DNA of 64,000 nt, taken from positions 2,467,468 to 2,531,467 of the forward strand of contig JALGQZ010000006.1 of NCBI GenBank assembly GCA_023105745.1, written 5' to 3'. Below are positions 33,114-44,849 of this stretch, in pieces; within the stretch, counting starts at the first letter, position 1, and every line of letters begins with the position of its first letter. Under the pieces are notes generated by a model. That model did not search any database and had not been told where the DNA came from. It worked only from the letters and a program-made list of their open reading frames with translations. Both the position numbers and the translations under genes were made by a program. The DNA comes from Austropuccinia psidii (lineage: Eukaryota; Basidiomycota; Pucciniomycetes; Pucciniales; Sphaerophragmiaceae).

Positions 33114-34616
33114 CTTTTGAAGAGTCCATCTTGAGGCCATCACTTGAGACAACATAGCCCAAGTATTCCACACTTGAGGCATGGAATACACACTTTGAGG
33201 CTTTAGCAAACAAATTATTGTCTCTCAGTCTTTGGAGAACAGAGGCCACATGTTTAGCATGTTCATCCAAAGAGCTAGAGAAGACCATAATATCATCTAA
33301 GTACACTACAAAAAAAATATCCAAATAATCTGCGAAGATATCATTCACCAGATTTTGGAATGAAGCTTTAGCATTGGTTAAGCCAAATGGCATAACCAAA
33401 TACTCATAACTGCCATATTTGGTTCAAAAGGCAGTTAAATGCTCATCCCCCTCTTTAATTCTCAGGAGATTATAAGCACCATGCAGATCTATCTTGGAGA
33501 AGATAGTAGCACCTTTAAAGACGATAAGAAGCTGATTCATTGGAGGAACAGGATACCTGTTCTTCCTAGTGACAGCATTAAGTTTGCGGTAGTCAACACA
33601 CAAACGAAGACCACCATCCTTTTTCTTAACAAAAAGGACAGGTGCTCCTGTTGAGGAGGAGCTTGGTCTGATGAAACCTTTCTCTACATTCTCTGAAATG
33701 TAGGCCTGCAGTGTTTCTGACTCTTGATTTGATAATGAGTAGATAACACCAACTGGAGGTAGAAGACCCTCCAGTTCAATATGATGATCGCAGGCACAGT
33801 GTGGAGGAAGTTTCTCTGCTTTCACTTTGGATAATACATCCAAATATTTGTGATAAACAGGAGGGACTACCTTCAGCACAGTTTCAATCTCTTCTGGCTC
33901 TTCCTCCTCATCCCACTGCTCCTACAGGGAGGCATGAAAAGATAAAGGAGGAATATCCATATCCCCTTGAAAGAGATGAAGTGAAGATATAGCAACAGCT
34001 TCTTCAACATCTTTTATCTCTTTGAAGACTTCATCTCTTAATGGAAGTAATGACTGAGAGGGAAAAGTGGAGGGGTATGGACAGAAGGAGGAAAGGAAGG
34101 TGTCTTAAGTTCACCAACCAGAGCAACACTGGTGACAGCAGTGGATAAGTCATTACTAGTAGAAGAAATAATACCACTAGAGTCCTTATGACTAGAATCA
34201 TAGGTGATCAATCCATTTTTCCAATCAATAATGGGATTGAAATGGTAAAGAAAATCATAGCGCAACATTAGGTCTTCTCCCTTGGGTGAATCTATGATAA
34301 AGAAATCCCATTCAAAGCTTGGGAAGGAAGGTAAATCAACAACCTACTTGGTATAATGGGTGATGAACAAGGAAGTGGATTAACTGGAATCCAGAATGAA
34401 AAGAGGAATCTTTTCAGGGAGCTCTGACATGGTCAATGAGTACTTGAGAACAAAATTCTTTGCAATAAAGGAGTTTGCAGCACCAGAATCAATGAGAATA
34501 CTATAAAAAATATCAGAGATTGAAGAAAAAATAAGAAATTTTAAATATTTCTTGACACTAGTACTCAGAGTGCACAATTGTGCTCTTGAAGGAAATAAGT
34601 GAGAACCATTGAACAC
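33114..34616 (-). pseudogene. Element B pol, 5' half: protease and reverse transcriptase
   Basis: Minus-strand blocks in several frames: aspartic protease (LIDSGAANSFIA near 34490), linker, and reverse transcriptase with CVDYRKLNAVT (near 33580), VMPFGLTN (near 33395) and VVYLDDIMVFS (near 33295). A TGA at 33424-33426 replaces the Arg seen in F (CFRTKYG). Frames change between protease and reverse transcriptase, so frameshifts are present. D interrupts the end of the reverse transcriptase at 33114; the rest is at 20654-22856. Confidence 0.88.
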
Positions 34617-35989
34617 ATCATGATTCCCACTAAGGCTTTTCCCTGCTTGCTAGGGAAGCCTTTTGATGACCCTTGCCTATTTTCAGGCCTCTTGAAGCAT
34701 TTTTCAAATGGGTGCTTTCCACCACAAGAATTGCACAAGCCTTCTTGAATCCTCCTCTCCTTTTCAGAACCAATTAATTTTTTGTCCTTATTGAGGAGAG
34801 CAGCATGGGGCTTGTTTTTGGACACTTGAAAATTCTTTTCCTTCTTATTCTTCTTGTGATAAGGCTTCTTTGATGATGAACTTTGAGGGGGCTTGGAGGA
34901 GTTGGATTCACTGATTGGAGGCTTCTTCTCTTGATGACTGCCCTTTTACTTCTGCCTCTCATGGTACCTGGTATCTAATTCCAAGGTGATATCCATGAGT
35001 TCTTGAAGACTATCAAAAGTTCCAGGGTGAGAAGCCAATTGGTCCAACAATCTTGATGCCAAGCCTCTTCTATACACATGAATATAGGCCCTTTCCCCCC
35101 AGTCTCCAATTCTTGAAATTAAACTTCTAAAATCAGCTATGTACAAGGAAACTTGACCACTTTCCCTCATCCTCAAATTGTCCAAATCTTGTTCAGCTTT
35201 TCTGACTTCATTGGGATCACCAAACAGAGTGAATAACTGGGTTTCAAATAACTGCCAGTTATTGAGGAGATAAGAAGGGTCTTCATTGGAGATATTTGAG
35301 AGGTAAGGTTCAATCTATTTGCCAGCTCTACCAGTAAGAAAAGAAGTTGATTAAAACACCTTCTTCCTGTCGGAGAAGAAGCTTGCTGGGTCATTATGAA
35401 AGATTAATTGACAGGATTCAATGAATCCTCTCAATTTATGAGCTTTAGTACCATCAAAAGAATCAGGTGCCTTCATTGATGGAGTATTGAATGCAGGGAC
35501 TTTTGAAGTGTCCCTTGGGGCAACTGCTTGAGTGAGTTGTCCCATAAACTGAGTCATTTGCTCCATCATCTTGAGGAAATTTGGTTCAGCTTGAGAGACA
35601 GAAGGTTGATTAGAAAGGGCTAGATTTGGAGCCTCAGGAGCTTCAGGGACACCTGCCAAGGCAGCTGCCACTTCAGTGTCCTCAGATTCTTCCTCTTCCA
35701 CAGACTCCTCCCCCTCCTCATCTTCAGCTTTCCCCAATCTACTTCTAGGCCCTTAAGAAATACCAGGATAACCACCCAATAGTCCAGAGAATGAACTTGA
35801 TCTTCTAGACTTCACACCTCCTCTTCTGGAGGGTGCTGCTCCTTCCATTGGTGGTCCTCTGTCCAAATTTTCACTCAGTTGATGAACTGATGGTGTGCGG
35901 TCAAGAGGAGCCCTTGGTGTAGGAGTGAGAACAGCTTGATGTCTCTGGGATTTTGTATTCTTGGCTGGTGGGCTATGCTGAACTGGCAT
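34617..35989 (-). pseudogene. Element B gag
   Basis: ATG at 35989 (MPVQHSPPAK). Pro/Ser/Arg-rich N-terminus, Glu-rich stretch (near 35700), capsid-like region (MKAPDSFDGT; YIADFRSLISRIGDWGER near 35100) and zinc knuckle CNSCGGKHPFEKC (near 34715). In-frame stops lie at 35753 and 35351, and another follows ERQK near 34946. The usual TGA at the end of gag is TTA here (GGAAAAGCCTTA near 34635), so the gag frame runs on past the point where F and G stop. Confidence 0.87.
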
Positions 35990-36774
35990 TATGAAAGAAG
36001 AATGAATAAAACTTGATGATACTTTGAATAAAATAAGGCTTGACCAAAAAAATCAAATGAGAATCTTGATGAACTTGAGAAATCAATCAATAGTCTTGAA
36101 GTGAATCAATATGAATAAATCTTGAAGATTGAAGCTGACAAAGTCAAATTCTTATGAATAATCAATATCAATCAATAAGTCAAATCAAGTAAATCAAGTC
36201 AATTCAAAATCAAATCAATTAATTCCTGAGGAATTCAATCAATATCTTCAAAAATCAATTCAATTTTCTTGAGGAATCAAATTCAAATCAATCAATTAAA
36301 TCAAATCTTGAGGATAAATCAGGTATCTTGAAGAATCAAATCAAGTCAATAAAATCAAATCAAATCAATCAAAGTCAATTCAAAATCTTGAGGTGAAATC
36401 AATTTATTGAGGAATCAATCAATCAATCAATAATCTTGAGAAATTTCAAAATCAAAATCACTGAATACCCCAATTCAATAAAATCCCTGAATGATGAATC
36501 AATTAACCCAAATAATTCCACTCAAATAACCTGATAAAAACCTGAATTCAGACAAAAAGAGAAATGAGAATGATAAAAAATAAAGTGAAATGGTCAGCAG
36601 AATTTTTGAAATGAGAAAGAGAATCAATTTTCATTTGAATAAAATGAATGAGATGAAAATTGATGAGAGAGAAAAAATCATAAAAAATCATAAAAATCAT
36701 AAAATCATGAAAAGATCATAATTGAAGAATGAGAGAAATGAATAAAATGAATGAAAGAAAAAGAAACAATTATG
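35990..36774 (-). other. ATCAATC-rich 5' leader of element B
   Basis: Noncoding leader dominated by AATCAATCAA / TCTTGAGG-type units on the plus strand (TTGATTGATT on the element strand). No frame of interest. Equivalent leaders lie at 46187-46957 (F), 48830-49584 (E) and 52509-53267 (G). Confidence 0.75.
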
Positions 36775-36788
36775 AGTTAATTAAAATA
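36775..36788 (-). other. Candidate self-priming binding site of element B
   Basis: Plus-strand AGTTAATTAAAATA, one base from the 5' LTR, is the exact reverse complement of TATTTTAATTAACT at 37147-37160 in that LTR: 14 paired bases. There is no TGG for tRNA priming. E has the same arrangement with different pairing bases. Confidence 0.6.
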
Positions 36789-36789
36789 A

Positions 36790-37530
36790 TGTCACAGGGG
36801 CTCTTCTAACATGAAGAGGGCCTGGCACTCAGTGAAAAGACTTACTTATGGAGGGCTCAGAAGGAATACTCAAATGATAAGAGTAATGAAATAAGATAAT
36901 AATTTCCTAGTCATAAAAGAATAAGAGTTAAAATATATGAGAGGAGAACAAAAGCAATAATAAAGAGCCAACCACAAATAATCCTGTACCACTGTTTCAA
37001 CCTGTTCAGAAAAGAGAAAAGTATTAATAAAGGATATGGCCACCAGGAATCTACTGAACAGGTGAGGGAAGGCAAAGACTAACTTAATAAATAATAAAAT
37101 AATATTTCTTAATGAGAAATAAAATAATATTAAATAATAACTCCAATATTTTAATTAACTGGGGGAAAAACACCCAGGCGGATGAAGAGGGGCTGGTATA
37201 TGTGAGAAATACCAGCCTTGGAGTTTGAGTGTTGAGATACTGGCCTGTATGCTGGAAGAAGTTGGATGTGGGATTGAATCCTGTATTGGTGAATCCAATA
37301 CAGGTATTTGCGCCTGTATTGATGACAGGCCAGTGTTTGGTGAATCCTGTATTTGGGTCTTGCCTGTATGAAACTGTATTTGGAGAATGTAGAATGAAAC
37401 CCCCTTTCTGATTGGGTTTTGAAGGGTATCCATGAAATAATGATTGTTGCTGATTGGGTTTTGAAGGGTATCAATGAGGTAATGATTGTTGAAGATGATT
37501 GGTAATTCCCCTGCCTCCTTGGCTGTGACA
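36790..37530 (-). repeat. 5' LTR of element B (741 bp)
   Basis: TGTCACAGGGGCTC...GGCTGTGACA, partner of 7634-8410. It contains the pairing site 37147-37160 next to CTGGGGGAAAAACACCCAG. Target duplication GTGTC follows at 37531-37535. Confidence 0.93.
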
Positions 37531-37531
37531 G

Positions 37532-38916
37532 TGTCACAGGGGCTCTAGGGGAAATACAAGAGTGGCCTGGCACTCAGCAATCAGGGAAATCACTTGAAAG
37601 ACTCCAAAAGAATAAGAATGAATTCCTCTAAAAGATATGCAGGTAAAAGATGAGATGCAAAGAGGAAAGGGAAGCCAAATGGCCAAAGAGCCAACCAAGT
37701 AAGTCCTTAATCACTGTTTCAACTCACCAAAAATGAATAATGGAATTAGTAAGGATATGACCACCAAATATCCATTGACGGGCGAAGAAAGAGAAAGAGA
37801 AAAGTGCTAAATGACTGACTTAATAATATCAGTATTTGCTTAACTAAAATGAAAAGAAAATAAAGATGAAGATAAATCAAAGTATAGTAATTAACTGGGG
37901 GAAAACCCCCCAGGGTGGAAAGGGTAGCCGGTATATGTGAAAAGATGGGAGCTTGAGTTCTTCAGGCAGAAAATTGATCTGTATTGATCCTTGAGGCTGT
38001 ATTGATTGTTTTGGGAATTGATACAGCGGGCTAATATTGAAATTGAAATGGGTTGAATGAATTTCCCACACTTGAAAATGAAATACAGTTCTTGATTGAT
38101 CAAGACTGTATTGAAATGAAGGTGGTTGCCAAGATGCATTGAGTGGAGCTTTGACACTTGACAACTCCTTTTGGCACTGCCTCTTGAATACACCTTGAGA
38201 ATGAATTGACAGTATTCCCTTGGAAGGAATACTTGGAGTGAGAATAACCAATGACTGCTTGATGGCGTCATTGGTATTTGATGTTTTGACACTTGCCCTT
38301 GAGCCTTGATGAATCCTCTTGATGACGTGACTGGATGGCCTGATGGAAGGTTGAAATAACCAGATGATATTGCCGCCAGTGGATTGCTTCTGAAAAAAGA
38401 TGCATAATTGTGTATAACACCATATATGGCATTTGGGTTATTGGAGGTTGAAAATGGCCATAAGTCTTTCGAGATGACGCCAGGAGGATATTGGTGAAAT
38501 TTGGTTTTGGAGGGCTTCAGAGGTGTCAGAGTGTCTTTTTAGTTACTTGGCCAAATACAGCTCATACAGCCTTAAAACTGTATTTGCGCAAAGTGCGCAA
38601 AAAGGCGCAAAATGTGCAAAAGTGCGTGAATGCGCAGAAACTGTATTTAAAGCCAAATACAGCTTATTGGGCTGTATTTCCCCTGTTGACTGGGAAATAC
38701 CAAAATTGCCCAAAAGTAGAGAAGGGCCAGGAAAGGCCTGATGACGATGAAGGGCCCAAGTTGGGCCCAGATGATGAAATGGCCATAAAAGGCCATATGA
38801 GGTGAGATGGCCAATTTGGCCAATGATTTATGGATATGGCCAAATTGCCATATATTTGACGTGCCATTGATATGCCATATTGAAGTCCAAGGGGATGAAT
38901 TTCCATGGTTGTGACA
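37532..38916 (-). repeat. 3' LTR of element F (1385 bp)
   Basis: TGTCACAGGGGCTCTAGG...CCATGGTTGTGACA. It contains a CTGGGGGAAAACCCCCCAG hairpin (near 37896-37914), a TGCGCAAA-type cluster (38584-38640) and several TGGCCA palindromes. B is inserted at its extreme left end. Confidence 0.92.
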
Positions 38917-38930
38917 GTAGCCCCCACCTT
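38917..38930 (-). other. Polypurine tract of element F
   Basis: On the minus strand AAGGTGGGGGCTAC directly precedes the 3' LTR start TGTCACAACC. Confidence 0.7.
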
Positions 38931-39321
38931 GAAATGGTGAGCTCCTGAGCACCAATACAAGGTGAAGCCTGTTGAGGCTATTGAAAAGATTTTGATAAAG
39001 TGATTCAAGAGGACTGATTAAGATAAAAAAATTGAAAACTGATATTAAAAATTTGACATTTGACACAGGACTTGCTTGATCTTCTTTTGACATTGGCTTA
39101 ATGATTTGAATTGAATTTTAAAATGAATGAAAATTTTTGACGTTATAATTGACATGATAAAAGAAAATTGAAAATGAAACTAAAATAAAAATAAAGAATG
39201 AAAATGAAAATAAGAAAAGAAAAGAGAGATGAATTTTGAGGAGGTTCCAATCTTGATCACTAATGTTGACAATTGATTTTGAAAATGGCCAATGACCTGG
39301 AAAGAGAAATTTGATGCCAGG

Positions 39322-39430
39322 TGCTCACAGAGTGGCCAAGGTGATGTTTTGAAAGATTGTAGACCCCTCAGGGAAGTTCACACCAGAAGAGGAACTTACC
39401 ATTGGTAATTACCACTCCTGCCAGTGCCAT
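39322..39430 (-). repeat. 3' module, copy 1, in element F
   Basis: TGCTCACAGAGTGGCCAAGG...CCAGTGCCAT with AGACCCCTCAGGGA in the middle, as in the first-position copy of B at 20243-20350. The element strand carries GGTAAGTTCC. Confidence 0.72.
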
Positions 39431-39584
39431 AAAAAGAAAACAACATTGTTGAAGGAATCAATTTGAATTTGGGAGTCTTGGAAATAAATTGAAAAGTGAA
39501 TGGCCTATTGTCCCAAGTGAAATGGCCATAAGATTGGAAATGAAGCTGAAAGCCATGCCAAGATCTGTGTCCAAAATTGAAAAG

Positions 39585-39700
39585 TGCTCACAGAGTGGCC
39601 AAGGTGATGCTTACAACAAAAAGAAGAGTAGAATACCCCTAAAGGTGCATACCAGAAGTGGGACTTACTTTTGGTACTTCCTCTCCCCACCAAGCACCAT
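39585..39700 (-). repeat. 3' module, copy 2, in element F
   Basis: TGCTCACAGAGTGGCC...CCACCAAGCACCAT with AGAATACCCC and AAAGGTGCAT as in the second-position copy of B. The element strand carries AAAGTAAGTCC. Confidence 0.72.
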
Positions 39701-39714
39701 CAAAAATCAAGCTC

Positions 39715-40038
39715 TTGAAGAATTGGGTCCAGGATTTTCAGGATATAATGAATGAAAATCTTTGACAGGTTGAGGAAAATTCTTGAGGTTTTTGGTTGGT
39801 TCCTAAGTGGATCTTTCTGGGTCTTGAGTGAAACCTTTCCATTCCACCAGATACCATAATTTTCCTCTCTTGAGCTTTGAGTTCTGTATTTGAGAGACTT
39901 CCCATTCCTCTTCTTCTTCAATGATGATTGGAGGAGGAGGCTCTTGATGTCAATTTGGGATTGTTTATTTCTTGACTGGTTCCAGGAGGGATATATGGAA
40001 GACTGGGTGGATGGATTTCCATTGAGAGGGAAGCTTTA
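39715..40038 (-). pseudogene. Element F pol, C-terminal chromodomain fragment
   Basis: Minus-strand translation shows HPVFHISLLEPVKK (near 39980), an acidic EEEEEWEV stretch and the chromodomain core WYLVEWKGF (near 39850), homologous to B at 20654-20980. In-frame stops interrupt it, and insertion H separates it from the integrase. Confidence 0.78.
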
Positions 40039-41477
40039 TGTCAGCCTGTGACTCAAAACCAGAGCACAAGCATGACAGCCAAAATACCATAAACCAATGG
40101 TATAGCCAAAATACCACCAAAACATGGAACTGGGCCAAATTAGCTCAAAAGGTATCAGAAGAAAGAGGAAACTTACCTCTTTCTGAAAATATAAGTCCCA
40201 TCACCATAGGACAAGAAACAACAAAGTTATTCCTGCTCAAAGTTATTGCTGAGCATAAACCTTAATTTTCGCCTCTCATCTAAAATCTAGAAGGAGAGGC
40301 TTAAACCCATCAAATGGGTATTCAAAATGAAGCTCTAAGCCAGGGCTATCCAATGGTACCAGCCAAACTGAGCTAGCACCAGTATTACTTGAGTTATGGT
40401 CAAATTCAGACCAAATAAGGGTGAACAAAACATTCACCTCTCATCTAACTTTTACAGTTTTAATGTGAGATACCTAAAGTGGGGTCTTTTTGGAAAGCGC
40501 ACAATCAGGGCTATCTGATGGTGCCATCCATTTCCTCATAACTCAACTACAACAGAAGTTATTGGCCAAAAAAGCTTAATACAGCTTTTGACCAGACCAC
40601 GCCAATGTACAAAAATACTTGTACATGGGATAACTTTGTCATATTTAATGATAACCATGTCAAGTTGGGTACCATTGTGTAGAGCTCATACAGGGCTATT
40701 TAATGAACCAATTCTGAGCTTGATATCTCAAAAACCGACAGAGTTATGACCATTTTAAGGTCAAAATCCCACCTGCTGTCAGATACAGCCTTACCATGGG
40801 ATAATATCCCATAACCATGAATATGAGGTGTCAAATAGACGAAGAAGCATGTTTTTACTTCAATACCTCATATGTCAGTCAATACTAGGGTCCCATACAG
40901 TTTCTGTACAGAATTCTACGCGTCATACACGTCAGAATCAGGCTGTGAGGTCCCCAGATGAAAATTTTCACCCTGTATTGGTGAAAACTGCCCAGATGTG
41001 GTTTCAAAACCACATCTGAGCCCAATACAGGGTATACAGGCTGTTTGCAAACCACAAGCCTGTCCTGGAGAGTGAAAAATCTTCACTTCCTCTACGTGGA
41101 AAGGTCTAGCAGCCTTTCCACCTCAATTTCAGGATAAAAGGAGGGCTTTTCACAGCCAAAAACCTTTCCTCATCATGCTCTTGAATAACCTACGTAGTAA
41201 ACTGTCAAAAACAGTTTTACTCTTGGTTAAATAATCAGGTATACTCTTAATTTAAAGTATTGTAGTCTTTATTATTGTAATCCAACAGGTAAAGCTGCAC
41301 CCAGGGCTTTCAACAGCGCTCACCACCACTATATCTCTATAGTAAAGCCCTTTAAATCTTAAAATAAATCATCTATTATCCATCTTATCATCGTTTAAAA
41401 CCATTTTTACCGTGTCACAGTCATAGTTAAAGCTTGTAAATACTCATATACACCTTTATCATAGACTCAGCCTGACA
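40039..41477 (+). mobile_element. Solo LTR H of the D family (1439 bp)
   Basis: TGTCAGCCTGTGACTC...GACTCAGCCTGACA is the reverse complement of a D-family LTR, so its orientation is opposite to D. The 5-bp duplication CTTTA is at 40034-40038 and 41478-41482. No internal region: one LTR remains, the usual product of LTR-LTR recombination. It interrupts the F pol between integrase and chromodomain and differs from both D LTRs, notably near 40560-40700. Confidence 0.95.
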
Positions 41478-43096
41478 CTTTAGGTGGTGGGCATGAGTGC
41501 TGACTTTCTTCAAGATTGGAAAAGGACCCAACCATCTTTCAGACAGTTTTTTGGTGGGTCTAGTTGATTTGATGTTCTTGGAGGAAAGCCATACCATTTC
41601 ACCAGGATTGAAAACAGGTGGACTTGCTCTACTTTTATCTGCATACCTCTTAAAGCTGTTTATGGCAACTTCAAGTTCTCTCTTGACATCTTGCTGTACT
41701 GATTGGATTTTTGTTGATAACTTTCCAGCAATAGTATCTTGAGTGATGTGAACTGAGTCAAATTTTGGATCTCTTCCATAAACAGTGAAAAACGGTCATT
41801 GTTTTGTTGAAGAGTGGTCAGAGTTATTGTAGACAAATTCAGCCAGAGGGAGCCAGATGTTCCAATCATCTTGATGATAACTGACATACATCCAAAGGTA
41901 CTGTTCTAGTATCTGATTTACCCTCTCTGTCTGTCCATCAGTTTCTGGATGATAAGCAGTTGACAGATCTCTTGAAATCTTGAGCTGCTGACAAAGATTG
42001 GTCCAAAAGGAAGAAACAAAAAGAGAACCTATATCAGTAACAATGCTTCAGGGAAGTTCATGCTTTGAGAAAATATTCTTGATGAATAAATGGGCCAAAT
42101 CTAGTGAAGTGATTGAAGACATTGTTGGAATAAAAACTGCCATTTTTGAGAATCTGTCCACTATGACAAGGATTGAGTCAAAGGAATTGGACAGTGGCAA
42201 TTGAGTGATGAAGTTCATTGAAAGACAAATCCAAGGACCACTTGGAATTGGAAGAGGCTTGAGGAGTCCAAACTTCTTGTGATGAATATTTTTGTTTCTT
42301 GAACACTGTTGACAGGATGATACATAATCCTTGATAAATTTAGTCATGCCGGACCAGTGGAAATCCCGCTTGACAAGCTTGAGAGTCTTTTCTTGGCCAG
42401 GGTGTCCAGCTAGAGGAGAGTCATGCCGCTTTTGAAGTATATTGAGTTGAATTGTGGGGTCATTTGGGACCACCACCCGATCTTTGAAAAGGAGAAGTTT
42501 GGAAGAGGAATCAAGAGAATAATCTTGGACAGATTTACCTTTACCCAAATCTTCAAGGACACTTCTATATTGATAATCTTGCCACACTGCCTTATGAATT
42601 GAATCAATTAAATTTGAAAATGAATCCACCTGGACTGCAAAAAACTTTGAGGCTTGAATCTCATCTTGCTTGATTATCTTCTGATAGTTCATTGGATTCT
42701 TGCTGATGAAATCCTCCCCCCTCTCTGGGTAAACGATGTCCCGACGTGACAAGGCATCTGGAAGGGTGGCCAAGCGGCCAGGGCGGTAAGTGATTGAGAA
42801 ATGAAATTCAGATAAAAATTCAGCCCAGGGGGCTTGACGGCGAGTGAGAAGCTTGGAAGACATAAAATATTGAAGAGATGAATGATCGGTGAGAACTTCA
42901 AAAGGGGAAGAAATTGAAAGAAGGAAAGCCCTCCAGCGCTTGAGAGCCCAGACTATGCCAAGGAGTTCGTTGTCATGAATCTCATAATTAAGCTCAGCTG
43001 GGAGAAGCATGCGGCTATCAAATGCAATGGGATTTTTTCCTGAGTCAGAGACCTGACTCAGTACAGCACCCAAGGCATAATCTGATGCATCGGTCT
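41478..43096 (-). pseudogene. Element F pol: RNase H and integrase
   Basis: Minus-strand RNase H (MGAVLSQVSDSGK near 43070; LTDHSSLQYFMSS near 42870), integrase zinc site (HDSPLAGH...CQQCSRNK near 42300-42420) and core. The first catalytic Asp is replaced: SMNFITQLP near 42215, where B has SMDFITHLP, which alone should abolish integration. The frame breaks after SKHELP at 42048; later integrase blocks (DDW, KKLSERWLGPF near 41550) continue in another frame with a stop. H cuts the gene at 41478. Confidence 0.88.
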
Positions 43097-44835
43097 CTAC
43101 AATGGTGGGTAGAGAAGGATTGGAGCAGTGGTGAAAGCCTCTTTGAGTTGATGAAACTGTCTAAGAGCTTCCTCATTGAGGGGAAAACGGGAATCTTTCT
43201 TGAGGAAACTTGTGAGTGAACTAATCTTCTTTGAATAATTCTTGATAAAACGGCAGTAGAAATTGGCAAAGCCAAGGAATGATTGAAGAGCCTTGAGGTT
43301 TCTTGGAGGTGGCCAATTAAGAATTTGCCGGACTTTTGATTGGTCCATCTTGAGGCCTTCAGAAGAAACAACATAACCAAGATATTCTACACTAGAAAAA
43401 TGGAATAGGCATTTGGATGCCTTAGCAAAGAGGTTATTGGCTCTGAGTCTGGAAAGAACAGTGGACACATGAGTGACATGTTCTTCCTCAGATTTGGAAA
43501 AGACCATAATGTCATCCAAATAAACCACAACATAAACATCAACAAGATCATGAAAAATATCATTGACAAGATTTTGAAAAGAAGCAGGAGCATTGGTAAG
43601 CCCAAATGGCATAACCAAGTGCTTATAACTACCATATTTGGTTCTAAAACAACTCAAATGTTCATCACCTTCCTTGATTCTGAGCAGGTTATATGCACCA
43701 TGCAAATTAATCTTGGAGAAGATAGAAGAACCATTGAAAACAGTGAGAAGCTGATTCATAGGAGGAACAGGATACTTGTTCTTCCCAGTAACAGCATTGA
43801 GTTTGTGGTAATCAACACACAAACGGAGGCCACCATCTTTCTTTTTGACAAAAAGAACAGGTGCTCCTGTAGCAGAGGAGCTTGGCCGGATGAAACCTTT
43901 CTCTACATTCTCTGAAATGTAGGCCCTGAGTGTATCTGACTCTTGGTTTGATAAAGAGTAGATCACCCCAGCTGGAGGTAAAGACCCCTCCAGCTCGATA
44001 TGATGATCACAGGCGTGGTGAGGAGGAGGTTTATCTGCTTTCACCTTGGAAAATACATCCAAGTATTGGTGATAAACAGAAGGAACAACCTTCATCACAG
44101 TTTGTATTTCTTCTGGCTCTTCCTCTTCATCCCACAACTCCTCCAGGGAGTCATGGTAAGATGAGGGAGGAAGGTCCATATTCCCAAAAAAGAGGTGAAG
44201 TGAAGATAAAGAATTATCTTCTCCAACATCTTGAATCTCTTTGAAGACTTCATCTCTAGATCATAGTAATGACTGTTGGGAATTAAAGGAAGGAATATGG
44301 ACAGAAGATGGTATGGAGGTGTTCTAGCATCACCAACCAGAGCTGCACATGATTTGGCAGAAGAAAAGTCATTACTAAAAGAAATTGAAGGATCATTATA
44401 GTCCTTATGATCAGACTTAAAGGTGATCAAGCCTTGCCTCCAATCAATAAACGGATTAAAATGATTAAGAAAGTCAAAGCCCAATATGAGGTCTTCTCCC
44501 TTGGGAGTATCCATGACTAAAAAGTCCCATGCAAAGCTTGGGAAGGAAGGGAGCTCAACCATATATTTAGTATGGTGGGTCACAAATAAAAAAGGAGACT
44601 CAGAGGAGTCTAAAATGATGAGGGGAATCTTCTCTGGAAGCTCTGACGTAGTCAATGAATACTTGTGAACAAACTGCTTTGCAATAAATAAGTTGGTAGC
44701 ACCAGAATCAATGAGAATACTGTAAAAAACCTCAGAAAGAGAAGAAAAAACAAAGAATTTAAGAGAATTCTTCACACCAGTATTCAGAATGCACAATTGT
44801 GCTCTGGAAGGAAAACTGTGAAGACCATTGAACAC
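43097..44835 (-). pseudogene. Element F pol: protease and reverse transcriptase
   Basis: The protease frame begins near 44835 (FNGLHSFPSRAQL) with LIDSGATNLFIA near 44710. A frameshift near 44170 passes to a frame with the reverse transcriptase: CVDYHKLNAVTGK (near 43810), VMPFGLTNAPASFQN (near 43610), VVYLDDIMVFS (near 43510), NWPPPRNLKALQSFLGF (near 43310). It ends at 43097 with another frameshift before RNase H. The reverse transcriptase itself is uninterrupted with YLDD intact. Pol has no ATG at its head; see the frameshift site at 44850-44861. Confidence 0.9.
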
Positions 44836-44849
44836 AACATGGTCTCCAC

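Larger units (their letters stand above)
7634..37530 (-). mobile_element. Element B: lineage-2 gypsy element carrying nested C and D
   Basis: LTRs at 7634-8410 and 36790-37530 flank a pol/gag read on the minus strand and interrupted by C (8964-19352) and D (22857-33113). The 5-bp target duplication GTGTC is at 7629-7633 and 37531-37535. Its last four bases are the first four (TGTC) of the F LTR, so B landed at the extreme tip of F. Without C and D, B is about 9.25 kb. By eye its LTRs differ at under 20 sites plus two 18-bp indels. Both gag and pol are broken. Confidence 0.92.
38931..39714 (-). other. 3' noncoding region of element F
   Basis: Between the polypurine tract and the pol stop; no credible gene. 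It contains two modules homologous to those of B, at 39322-39430 and 39585-39700, each ending CACCAAGCACCAT or a variant and each carrying GTAAGT on the element strand, plus an A-rich degenerate tract at 39180-39220. Confidence 0.65.

Noticed and set aside
36000..36770. ATCAATC repeats as a CRISPR-like or satellite array.
   Set aside because: There is no fixed repeat unit or spacer pattern; this is composition-biased leader sequence in a eukaryotic element.
40039..41477. H as part of a full element of the D family.
   Set aside because: Target duplication CTTTA directly flanks a single LTR and the F pol continues on both sides, so no internal region is present.
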